This document shows, piece by piece, positions 1 through 7,826 of a stretch of DNA of 13,755 nucleotides. Below the pieces are notes generated by a model, which was given only the letters and a program-made list of their open reading frames with translations, did no database searches and was not told where the DNA came from. This stretch comes from Novosphingobium sp. (lineage in GTDB: Bacteria > Pseudomonadota > Alphaproteobacteria > Sphingomonadales > Sphingomonadaceae). The stretch lies in the NCBI GenBank assembly GCA_021299075.1, contig JAJTFU010000088.1, positions 1 to 13,755 on the forward strand, given 5' to 3'. Positions within the stretch are counted from its first letter, which is position 1; each line of letters starts with the position of its first letter. Made by a program: the position numbers and the translations under genes.

Positions 1-227
1 CGCGCCAGCACCTCGTTGATGCGAGCGGCCATCTCGGTTGCGCCGGCCTTGGTGAAGGTCAGGCACAGGATCTGGTCGGGCCGCACGCCCTCTTCGAGCA
101 GCAGCCGCAACACGCGGGCCGAGAGCACCTGGGTCTTGCCCGTGCCGGCCGAGGCTGAGAGCCAGACGACTTCGGACGGCTCAACCGCCGGGCGCTGTTC
201 GTGCGTCAGGGGGAACACGCGGCTCAT
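1..227 (-). CDS. addA: AddA helicase-nuclease subunit, N-terminal 75 residues (runs off window)
   Basis: N-terminus of AddA, the UvrD-like helicase and nuclease subunit of the AddAB double-strand break repair enzyme. Translating from the ATG at 227 gives a UvrD-type Q motif (Gln11), a Walker A loop SASAGTGKT (residues 24-32) that binds ATP, and motif Ia LTFTKAGATEMAARI (56-70). All three sit at the usual positions for a superfamily 1A helicase. The ATG overlaps the addB stop in an ATGA tetranucleotide (224-227), so addA should be translated by coupling to addB. Because addB is frameshifted upstream, that coupling may be weakened here. The remaining 1000 or so residues, including the nuclease domain, lie outside the window. 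Identity is near certain from the motifs and from adjacency to addB. Confidence 0.93.
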   Translation of the reverse strand, partial: MSRVFPLTHEQRPAVEPSEVVWLSASAGTGKTQVLSARVLRLLLEEGVRPDQILCLTFTKAGATEMAARINEVLA

Positions 228-3186
228 GCCTCTGGCTCCCCGCGCGCTTGCCATTCGTCCAGCCGCATTAGTTGGTCGTAGTCGTTGTAGCCCGGCAGAT
301 CGGGATTGAGCCGGGCAGTGAAGGCCTCGTCGCCCTTGATCCAGCGGTCGATCGCGTCGAGCAGGAATTCCTGCGTCTTGGTCAGAAATTCGTTGCGCGG
401 CAGGCCGGCCTTGCGGCCCTCGGCGATCGGTTCATAGCAATAGCCAAACCCGGTTTCGCTGTCCTCGCTCTTGCCGAAGGACCAGTATTCGAAACCATTG
501 GGAACTCCGGCAATCCCTTCAAAGCCCCCGGCGGCGGCCATCAGCCCCAGCGTGCCAAGCTGGAGCGCAAAGCCTTCCTGCACCTGCTTGCCCTTGGGCG
601 GCGCGCCGGTCTTGTAATCGACCACGATCAAGCGCCCATCGGCGTCGCGATCGATCCGGTCGGCGCGGCCTTTGATCTTGACGCCGGCCAGGGCGAAGTG
701 GCCTTCGGCTTCGCTTTTCAGAACTTCGCGGCCCAGCCCGCGGTCGCGAGTGATCTGGGCGTCGATCCATTCGAGCCCGCGTTGCAGGCGCGGCCACCAC
801 AGGCTGCGGGTGACGGGGTGGGCCTGCATCTCGGCCAGTTCTTCCGAGGCGATTGCGAGCAGCTCGCCCGCCCTGCCCCCGGCCTTGTGCCAGCGTTCCA
901 TCACCTTGTGGACGACCGTGCCCTGCCAGGCGGCGGTCGGATCGGCATCCAGCCCGTCGAGCGCGCGCAGCCGCAGGATTGCCTGCGCATAGAACTGATA
1001 GGGATCACCGCGCAGCCGGTCGATCGCCGTGACGTTGAGCGCGACATTGCGCTGCTCGGCGTTGGGGACCGGCTTGGGCTGTGGGTAAGGCGGCTGCAGC
1101 TGGGTGTGATCGATCGCCCGAGCCAGTTCGACGGCGCGACGTTCACGGTGGCCATCAGCCAGCTCGCCCAGCATCGCTTCAACCCGCAGCACGAAGCGGC
1201 TGGGGATCACCGGGCCAGCCTCATCGCGCTGGGCCCAGCTCAGCACCACCTCCGGCGCGCCGAGCGCCCCGGCGAGGTCATGCGCAGCGAGGCCAATGCG
1301 GAATTCGCCCGCCGGCACGCCCAGCGCGCGCAGCACGGCTGGCGGCAAGAGCGGCTCGGGCGAGGGGCTGGCGGGCCATGACCCTTCGGTCAGCCCGGCG
1401 CAGATCACCAGATCGGCCCGGCTCATCCGTGCTTCGAGCAGACCGTAGATCGCGATGCGCGGATGGCCGCCCCACGGCGGACGCACCGGCACGCGGTCCA
1501 TCGCATCGCGCAGCACTTGCGCCAGGTCGGCACGGGCAAGCCGGGTGCCGATCGCGGCGCTGGCATCGCGCAGTTCCTCCACCCAGCCGGCCAGCGCGCG
1601 GCCATCGGCCTCACCCCACAGCCGCGAACCGCACAGCGCCTCACCGGCGGCAGACAGCACGTCGAGCGCCTCGTTCAGCGAGATCTCTTCCGGCAAGCCC
1701 AGGACCGGGACGAGCACTTCCGCCACGCCCTGCCACCACTCGGCAATGCCCTCGCCCCGCCCGCGCCTGGCGAGCTTGGCCACGGCCGCCTCAACTGGTG
1801 AAAAGCCCGGCTTGGGGCGCGGTCCGCGCAGTTCCAGATCGAGCGCACGGGCCCAGGCCGCGCGCCCTTCCCCCGCCCCGACCAGCGGGTGGACCAGCAG
1901 CGCCAACAGCGGGACCGGCGCGGCCTCGGTCGCCGCCAGTTCGGCCAGCAGCAACAGGACCCGGCCCGCCGTGGCTTGCGGCAGCGGCTGGCCCGCGGTG
2001 TCGTCGGCGACGATGTTCCAGCGCCGCAGATGCGCGACGACCCGGCCCGCCAGCCCGCGATCGGGCGTGACCAGCGCGACGCGCCGTTCCGGTTGCTCCA
2101 GCGCCTCGCGGATCAGCACGGCAATGGCCTGGGCTTCCTCACCCGGATGGGCGCTTTCCATCAGCCGCACGGCGGAGAGGCGGCGCTGCTCGGCCTTCAG
2201 GTCAACCCAGCGCGCGCTTCCTTCGGGCGGCAGGAACAGGTTGGAGATCGCCTTGCTGCGCTCTGGCGGGGCGGCAGCCAGGCCCGCGCGGTGCCACGGA
2301 TCGACCTCGGTGCGGGCAATGCCCATCCGGTTGAGCAGCAGCTTGAGGTGATATTGCGGGTGCGCCAGGGCATCGCGCTCGCCAAAGGGGGCGCCGCCGG
2401 GTTCGGCGGGAATGCCGGCCAGACCCAGCCCGTCCCAGGTCGCCTGATCGAGGTTGAGGTCAAGATCAGGCAGGATCACCGCCCCGTTCGGCAGATCGGC
2501 AATGGTCCGCAGCAGCCGCGCCAGCGCGGGTGAGGCGCTGGTGATCCCGGCCGCGACTACTGGCTGGGCCGGAGGCGTTTCCTTCCACCGAGCAGGTTGC
2601 GCCGCACCGGCGGATCAACCTCACCGCGTGCTGCCAGCTCGGCCAGCCAGTGCGCCTGGACGCGGGCGAAACTGCGGGTCGAATCCTGCCAGTGCTTGGC
2701 CAGATCGCCGACGATCCCGGCAACCCGTTCCTGTAGCAGATCACCCAGCTCGATCCCTTCGATCGCCAGCCGGTCCATTGTCCGCGCCGTCTCAAAGGCA
2801 AGGCGCAGCATGCCGGGGGCCTTGGGGGCATCCTTGCCGAGCTCGGCGCGCAGCAGTTCGGCCAGCCGCAGCCAGCGCCGCACTGGATCGGCGGCGGGCG
2901 GCACGGCGCTCCCAGCGCCCAGCGGATCGAGCAGCGGCCCCAGCGTTTCATCGAGGTCGAGATCACCTACCACCGCCATGCGCGGCAACAGCAGGCCGCC
3001 GCCGGAGAGGCGCACGAAGGCTTCGGTCACGATCCGCTCGGCACGGCGGCTGGGGAGCAGCAGGGTCAGCCGCGCCAGGCCAAGGTCAGCCTCGGCGTAA
3101 CGCGGGATCAGCCCCGCCACCAGCGCATCGGCAAACCCGCGGTGCGCGGCGATGGAATAGACGTTCGGCCCGGCCCGCTCAGCCAT
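224..3186 (-). pseudogene. addB: AddB double-strand break repair subunit, interrupted by a frameshift near 2590
   Basis: AddB, partner of AddA in DNA end resection and recombinational repair. The ATG at 3186 opens MAERAGPNVYSIAAHRGF, a typical alphaproteobacterial AddB start without an ATP-binding loop. This frame reads about 199 residues to RRNLL and then meets an in-frame TAG at 2557-2559. AddB similarity resumes one frame over at about 2587 (WKETPPAQPVVAAG) and continues unbroken to the TGA at 224. Restored, the protein is about 987 residues, normal for the family. The C-terminal half carries a RecB-type PD-(D/E)XK nuclease domain: a VVHKVMERWH stretch, RADRID with its aspartate, and VDYKTG with catalytic Asp and Lys (restored residues about 856-860). 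Only three cysteines occur in the downstream part, so the iron-sulfur staple of Bacillus AddB is absent. The downstream segment has no convincing start of its own. It overlaps murU by 8 bases and addA by 4. Either the gene is broken or the sequence has an error. Confidence 0.88.
2585..2592 (-). other. Frameshift point in addB
   Basis: On the minus strand the frame reads CGG CGC AAC CTG CTC (RRNLL) down to 2590, while AddB-like sequence resumes with TGG AAG GAA ACG (WKET) from 2587. The two frames differ by one missing base, modulo three. As I remember the family, several residues normally separate the RRN and W(R/K)xTPP motifs, so the lesion may be a deletion of roughly 16-22 bases rather than one base. 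The gene-wide length (2963 bases, one short of a multiple of three) agrees. No slippery heptamer is in phase here. Confidence 0.8.
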
Positions 3187-3910
3187 CGGCGGACTGCGCG
3201 CTGGCCAGCGCAGCCTCGGTCAGACCGATCGCTTCGGGATAGCCGACATCGAACCACTCGCCCTGATGGACCAGGCCAAAGCAGCGCCCGGCGGCAATGG
3301 CCCTGTCCCAGAACACGTTGGTCGAGAACACTTCGCTCGGCGGAGCGGTGACGAGGTGTTTCGACAGGAGCTGCACCCCGGTCCAGTCATAACCGCGCGG
3401 GCGCTTGGGGCCCTCGCGTGAAATCCGGCCTTGCCCGTCGAGATCGAAGTCACCGATCCCCTTGGTGTTGTTGGCCCGCTCATGCGGGACGAGCAGCATC
3501 AACACGTCCATCTTGGCCGGATCCCAGGCCTCGGCCAACCGGACCAGCGGATTGGTGCCCTGCCAGGTGAACCAATTGTCGGCATTGATGCAGAAGAACG
3601 GATCGTCCGGGATCAGCGGCAGCGCCTGGACCAGCCCGCCGCCGGTATCGCGGAGCAGGGCCCGCTCGTCCGAGATGGTGACCTGAAAACGCTCCTCAGC
3701 CGCCAGATGCGCCTCGATCTGATCGGGCAGGTAGTGGACGTTGACCACAATCCGCCCGACCCCGGCATCGGCCAGCAGATGGAGCACGTGGTCGAGCAAG
3801 GTCTCCCCCGCCACCGTGACCAGCGGCTTGGGCCGGGTCGCGGTAAGCGGCATCATCCGCGTGCCCTTGCCAGCGGCCATAATCATCGAGGTGCCGGGCA
3901 GGTTGCTCAC
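3179..3910 (-). CDS. murU: N-acetylmuramate 1-phosphate uridylyltransferase (MurU-type nucleotidyltransferase)
   Basis: Nucleotidyltransferase of 243 residues that, by family and context, converts MurNAc-alpha-1-phosphate and UTP to UDP-MurNAc in the cytoplasm. This is the last step of the cell-wall recycling route that bypasses de novo MurNAc synthesis. The N-terminal signature MAAGKGTRMMPLT (residues 11-23) followed by RPKPLV (26-31) binds the nucleotide. Asp111 in INADN is the likely metal ligand, and WFDVGYPEAI (219-228) is the usual C-terminal sugar-site motif. The start is a GTG at 3910 in a GTGA overlap with the amgK stop. The end overlaps the addB ATG by 8 bases. A generic sugar-1-phosphate nucleotidyltransferase is the alternative reading, but the adjacent amgK makes MurU the best call. 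Confidence 0.88.
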   Translation of the reverse strand: MSNLPGTSMIMAAGKGTRMMPLTATRPKPLVTVAGETLLDHVLHLLADAGVGRIVVNVHYLPDQIEAHLAAEERFQVTISDERALLRDTGGGLVQALPLIPDDPFFCINADNWFTWQGTNPLVRLAEAWDPAKMDVLMLLVPHERANNTKGIGDFDLDGQGRISREGPKRPRGYDWTGVQLLSKHLVTAPPSEVFSTNVFWDRAIAAGRCFGLVHQGEWFDVGYPEAIGLTEAALASAQSADG

Positions 3911-4890
3911 GGCTGCCAGGTTCCCCCACCCGCGGCCCGCAGCTCTGCGGGTACATTGGCATCGAACCAGCGTGCCACCGGCTCCAGCGCCGGATGGGCC
4001 AAGTCACGCTCCAGCTGAGCCCAGACGCGCGGGATCAGATCGAGGTAGCGCGGCTTGCCATCGCGCTTCCACAGCCGCACGAAGATGCCAACGATCTTGG
4101 CGTTCCGCTGCGCCCCCAGTCGGGCATAATCCGCTGCAAAATCAGCGCCAGGCTCAGCCTTGCTCACGTAATAGTCGAACATTGCGGCTTCGAGTTCGGG
4201 CGACACGTCGCGCCGCGCATCCTGCAGCAGCGAGACCAGGTCATAGGCCGGGTGGCCGACCAGCGCGTCCTGGAAATCGAGCAGGCCCTGTTCGTGCAGC
4301 GCACCCAGCAGCATGATGTTCTCGGCATGGTAATCGCGCAGCACCACCACGCCGGGGCGCTGGCGCGGCAGCAGCGGGCTGAGCACTTCTTCCCAGGCAG
4401 CAGTATAGCCTGCCCCATCGATGTAGAGGTTCTGCGCCGGGCAGTACCAGTCAACGAACAGCTTGGCCTCACGCTGGTACTCAGCCAGCGAATAATCGAC
4501 GAATGGCCCCGGCGGCAGGCGGTGCAGTTCGACCAGCGCGTCGATCGCCGCCTCATAGACCTGGCGCTCATCATCCGGCCATTGATCGAGATATTCGCGC
4601 ATCCGGACTTCACCGAAGTCCTCCAGCAGGACCAGCCCGCGCGAGGCATCCTCGGCCAGGATCCGCGGCGCGCGCAGGCCATTGGCATCGAGCCATTTGG
4701 CGGCGCGCAGGAACGGCGCGGGATCCTCATTCGGCGGCGGCGCGTCCATCAGCATGGCGCTGCGCTCCCCCTGCCGGATGCGGAAATAGCGGCGGAACGA
4801 AGCATCGCCCGCCAGCGGTTCGATTGCCGCGCCCTGCCATCCGGCCTGCGCCAGAAATGCCTCAAGCCCTTCGGGAAAATTCAGTTCCAT
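3907..4890 (-). CDS. amgK: Anomeric MurNAc/GlcNAc kinase (AmgK), aminoglycoside phosphotransferase fold
   Basis: Cytoplasmic sugar kinase of 327 residues that phosphorylates the anomeric carbon of MurNAc (and GlcNAc), producing the substrate of MurU encoded next door. The fold is the APH/choline kinase type. GDASFRRYFR near the N-terminus is the AmgK-like nucleotide-binding region. RDYHAEN (185-191) supplies the catalytic Asp186 and Asn191 equivalents, with Tyr-His in place of the Leu-His of many APH proteins. DFQDA (205-209) supplies the metal-binding aspartate, followed by GHPAYDLVSLLQDARRD. I chose the ATG at 4890 (MELNFPEGLE), which overlaps tsaE by 10 bases. A TTG six codons upstream at 4908 is possible but would lengthen the overlap to 28. 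The AmgK and MurU pair is established biochemically in Pseudomonas and Caulobacter relatives; the role here is by homology. Confidence 0.88.
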   Translation of the reverse strand: MELNFPEGLEAFLAQAGWQGAAIEPLAGDASFRRYFRIRQGERSAMLMDAPPPNEDPAPFLRAAKWLDANGLRAPRILAEDASRGLVLLEDFGEVRMREYLDQWPDDERQVYEAAIDALVELHRLPPGPFVDYSLAEYQREAKLFVDWYCPAQNLYIDGAGYTAAWEEVLSPLLPRQRPGVVVLRDYHAENIMLLGALHEQGLLDFQDALVGHPAYDLVSLLQDARRDVSPELEAAMFDYYVSKAEPGADFAADYARLGAQRNAKIVGIFVRLWKRDGKPRYLDLIPRVWAQLERDLAHPALEPVARWFDANVPAELRAAGGGTWQP

Positions 4891-5330
4891 CCCGGACGCC
4901 CTAGCCAATTGGCCCCCGGCTCGACAATCGCAACCCGCTCCGTTTCCGCAGTTTCAATCGTGATCGCCAGGCAGCCGGGTTCATGGCCAAACCCGCCGGC
5001 ATGATCGGGCCATTCGGCAATCAGAGCCGCGCCTTCGCGGTAATCGTCGAGCCCGATCTCTTCGGCTTCCTCGGGGCGGTTCAAGCGATAGAAATCGGCA
5101 TGGACCAGCGGCAGGCGCACAGCGGGCGGATCATAGGTCTCGATGATCGCAAAGCTGGGCGAAGGAACTTCGCCCGTGTGCCCCAGCGCGGCGATAATCG
5201 CCCGGGCCAGCGTGGTCTTGCCAGCGCCCAACCCGCCCGACAGGGCGACGACATCGCCGGGTCGCAGCACGGCCGCAATCCGCGCGCCGAGCGCTTCGGT
5301 CGCAGCCAGATCAGGCAGGGTGATCCTCAC
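4881..5330 (-). CDS. tsaE: tRNA t6A biosynthesis ATPase TsaE (YjeE)
   Basis: Small P-loop ATPase of 149 residues. It works with TsaB, TsaC and TsaD to place threonylcarbamoyl on adenosine 37 of ANN-decoding tRNAs, resetting the TsaBD complex in each cycle. The Walker A loop is GGLGAGKTT (32-40). The PSPSF loop (56-60), HADFYRL (77-83) and IAEWPDH (104-110, with the family's Glu-Trp pair) are all present and in the usual order. The start is a GTG at 5330 in a GTGA overlap with the divL stop. The end overlaps the amgK ATG by 10 bases. The length is normal for the family. The other t6A genes are not in the window. Confidence 0.95.
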   Translation of the reverse strand: MRITLPDLAATEALGARIAAVLRPGDVVALSGGLGAGKTTLARAIIAALGHTGEVPSPSFAIIETYDPPAVRLPLVHADFYRLNRPEEAEEIGLDDYREGAALIAEWPDHAGGFGHEPGCLAITIETAETERVAIVEPGANWLGRPGWN

Positions 5331-7600
5331 GGCAGGTCGATGATCGCGGCGGTGCCCTGCCCCGGTTCCGACAGCAGTTCAAGCGTGCCGCCATGGGCCT
5401 CCACCAGCCGCCGCGCGAGCGGCAGACCAAGGCCCTGCCGCCGCTCAACCGCCTTGCCATCGGCCGAAAGCTTGATCCCCTCAAGCGCGCGGGCCAGCGT
5501 TGCCGCATCCATGCCGGGGCCATTATCGGAGATGACGATCCGCGCCCGACCCTTGCGACCCGACAGTTCGACCAGCACGCGCCCGCCCGAAGGCGTCGCC
5601 GCAATCGCATTGTCGAGTACATGGCCAATCGCCCGGGCCAGTCGCCGCGCGTCGCCGGTGATCCGCCCGATGCCCTTGTCTCCGCGCAGGTCGAGCGTCA
5701 GCCCGGCCTCGCGGATCCGGGTCGCGCGGTCCTCGATCAGGCGTGTGACCAGCGGGTAGAGTTCAACCTCCTCGCGGACCAGCGGCAGCAGCCCGGCCTC
5801 GCTCTGCGATAGATCGAGCACCGACTCGATCTGCTCGCCCAGCCGGTCCACCGAGGTCAGGATCGCGGCGACATATTCGTGGCCCTGTTCCGACAGGTCA
5901 CCGCCCAGCCCGGCATCGAGCAGTTCGGCAAAGCCGCCGATCGACGTGAGCGGCGTACGGAATTCGTAGCTCATGTTGGCCAGGAAGCGGGTCTTCAGCG
6001 CGTCGGCCTCTTCCAGCGCAGCGGCGCGCTGCTTGAGCGCTTCTTCGGCCTTCTGGCTGTCAGTGATGTCGAGCACGGTCAGCAGGCCATTGGTCGCGGC
6101 GCGAACGACATCGCCTACCTGCTTCGCTCGCTCCGGCTTCTTGAGCCGCATGGCGATCCGCTCAAGCAGCGTTTCGATCCGCGGATGGCTATCCAGGATC
6201 GTATCGTCCAGGCCCCAATCGGCCGCAAAACGCCGGTTCCAGAGCTGGAGTTTGCCGTCCGGCGCGAAGACCGCGAGCGATTCGAACAGGCTGTCGAACG
6301 TCGCGGTGCGGGTGCGCAGCAGCGTGTCGCGATTGGCCGAGAGGCGCAGCTGCTCGGTCCGGTCCTCGGCGATCAGCAGCAGGCCGCCATCGGGCAGCGG
6401 CTGGGCGACGACGCGCAGGTGCGTGCCATCGGATAGCGACCAGGCCTCTTCCTGCGCCTCGCTCGCCAGGAACCAGCTGGCCTTCTCGCGCCGCCAGGCC
6501 GGGAAGTCGCGCGCCTCGGGCACCTTGCCGCCATCGCGGGCCAGGTCGAGCAGGCGCTCGAACGGCGCGGGGTCGATCAGCACGGCGGGCTTGAGCCCGA
6601 AGATCCGCAGGAACGGCTGGTTGGCAAAGGTCAGCGTGCGGCGCGCGTCGAACTGGGCAACGCCGGCCGAGAGCTGATCGAGCATCGAGCGCTGCGCTTC
6701 GCGGAAAGCGCGGAAATCGCGGCCAAGCTGCTCCATGTCCTCGATATCGACGGCATAGCCCGCGATCCCTTCCTGCCCCAGCGGCAGATCGGAAACCCGC
6801 AGCGAGCGGCGCTGGCCATTGATGGTGGCTGGCACGATCCGCTCAATTGGCAGGCTCTTGCCCGCCGCCTGGAGCGCGACCTGCTTGGCGGTGAGGCCGT
6901 CGATATTCTCGACCAGCTCAACCCCGTCAGCCACGACCTGGCGTGCATCCTCGCCCGCCACGGCCTCGACATAGGCCGAGTTGACCAGCCGCATCTCGCC
7001 ATCGGGGCCGCGGAACCACATCGGCATCGGCGCGGCTTCGATCAGGCCCACCAGCGCGGCAAAGTCTTCCTGTGCGCGGCGTGCCTCATCGCGCAGCTGG
7101 ACCAGCTCGCTCTCGCTGTCGGAAAAGTCGAAGACCCAGACCAGCGCCGCGCCACCGGGCGAAATCTGCGGATCGGCGAGATGACCGCGCAGCGCCAGGC
7201 TGCGCTTCGAGCCCTTGGGCGTCACCACCAGCCGGAACGGATTGGCGGTACGCTGGCAGCGGCGCACGGCTTCGGTCAGTTCACCCAATTGTTCGCCGGT
7301 CAACCCGCCCCCGCCGCCATCGATCCGGCCGCCGTCCAGCTCGGTCAGGAACTGCGGAACCGCCTCCAGCCCCAGCCAGTTGGCCAGCCTTTGCGGTGCT
7401 TCGATCCGGCCGTCGGCGCGGACCAGCAGCGGTATCGCCGGGCTCTCATCGACCATGCGGGCCAGCCGCCGCGCCTGGCGTTGGCCATTTTCGGCGCGCG
7501 TTTCGCGACCGCGCGCAGCCAGCACGGCCCAGGCCGCCGCCACGGTCCAGGCCGAAAGCAGCAGCCCGATCAGCACGAGGGCGGTCGGGGAAAGCGTCAT
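5327..7600 (-). CDS. divL: DivL-like PAS sensor pseudokinase with tyrosine at the phospho-acceptor position
   Basis: Membrane-anchored protein of 757 residues, close to the 769 of Caulobacter DivL. One transmembrane helix (about 5-28) is followed by a divergent PAS-like region (45-165), PAS domains at about 180-290 and 305-415, a shortened PAS at about 435-515, a linker coiled coil (515-538), a DHp domain and an HATPase domain. In the H-box, NMSYEFRTPL (542-551), Tyr545 stands where kinases have histidine; the codon is TAC at 5966-5968. This is the hallmark of DivL, the regulator that controls CckA and so CtrA activity in the alphaproteobacterial cell cycle. The N-box Asn664, G1 box SDNGPGM (691-697) and G2 box GLGLPLARR (723-731) look intact, so ATP binding is plausible. 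The start is ATG at 7600; GGAAGG lies only one base before it, an unusually tight ribosome site. The CtrA role is inferred from the family. Confidence 0.85.
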   Translation of the reverse strand: MTLSPTALVLIGLLLSAWTVAAAWAVLAARGRETRAENGQRQARRLARMVDESPAIPLLVRADGRIEAPQRLANWLGLEAVPQFLTELDGGRIDGGGGGLTGEQLGELTEAVRRCQRTANPFRLVVTPKGSKRSLALRGHLADPQISPGGAALVWVFDFSDSESELVQLRDEARRAQEDFAALVGLIEAAPMPMWFRGPDGEMRLVNSAYVEAVAGEDARQVVADGVELVENIDGLTAKQVALQAAGKSLPIERIVPATINGQRRSLRVSDLPLGQEGIAGYAVDIEDMEQLGRDFRAFREAQRSMLDQLSAGVAQFDARRTLTFANQPFLRIFGLKPAVLIDPAPFERLLDLARDGGKVPEARDFPAWRREKASWFLASEAQEEAWSLSDGTHLRVVAQPLPDGGLLLIAEDRTEQLRLSANRDTLLRTRTATFDSLFESLAVFAPDGKLQLWNRRFAADWGLDDTILDSHPRIETLLERIAMRLKKPERAKQVGDVVRAATNGLLTVLDITDSQKAEEALKQRAAALEEADALKTRFLANMSYEFRTPLTSIGGFAELLDAGLGGDLSEQGHEYVAAILTSVDRLGEQIESVLDLSQSEAGLLPLVREEVELYPLVTRLIEDRATRIREAGLTLDLRGDKGIGRITGDARRLARAIGHVLDNAIAATPSGGRVLVELSGRKGRARIVISDNGPGMDAATLARALEGIKLSADGKAVERRQGLGLPLARRLVEAHGGTLELLSEPGQGTAAIIDLP

Positions 7601-7639
7601 GCCTTCCAGCTATGCGGCAAGGAGCGCTAAGGCAAGTCA

Positions 7640-7816
7640 CTCCTCCCCCTTGATGGGGGAGGAATACCGCAGCTTGCGGCGTGCCGCTTAGCGAAGGTTA
7701 GGTGGGGGTGCGGTTTGCGGACCAAGGTGGCCCGCCGCCTGCTCACCCCCATCCAGCTGCGACTAGGTGCCAGGGCACCAAGTCTCCGCATCCTTCCCCC
7801 ATCGTGGGGGAAGGAG
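7640..7816. repeat. GC-rich inverted-repeat element with terminal hairpins, between ahcY and divL
   Basis: Two related arms of about 70 bases face each other. Each outer end is a strong hairpin: 7641-7649 with 7655-7663 (9 bp, loop TTGAT) and 7791-7800 with 7806-7815 (10 bp, loop ATCGT). Each inner end carries GGTGGGGGTG-like sequence (7700-7712, and its inverse at 7743-7753). Smaller hairpins lie inside: 7667-7679 (CCGCA/TGCGG) and 7766-7779 (GGTGCC/GGCACC). The layout suggests a REP- or MITE-like intergenic element common in sphingomonads; the family name is unknown to me. It sits downstream of the ahcY stop, so the proximal hairpin could help stop ahcY transcription, although no U-tract follows. 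No coding sequence is evident in 7601-7826. Confidence 0.7.
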
Positions 7817-7826
7817 ACAGTGGTGC

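Noticed and set aside
272..1381. Open frame of 369 codons on the plus strand opposite addB
   Set aside because: Antisense shadow of the AddB nuclease half. The minus-strand frame has DYKTG and other conserved motifs, while this one has none.
2575..2600. Programmed -1 ribosomal frameshift in addB
   Set aside because: The shift direction would fit, but no X XXY YYZ slippery heptamer is in phase and AddB is not known to use recoding. Mutation or sequence error is simpler.
4891..4908. TTG start for amgK at 4908
   Set aside because: It adds six residues (ARASG-like) and a 28-base overlap with tsaE. The ATG at 4890 gives a family-like start and a shorter overlap.
7601..7640. CtrA box or strong promoter directly before divL
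   Set aside because: No TTAA-N7-TTAA pair is present and only weak -35/-10 matches can be made, so no promoter is annotated.
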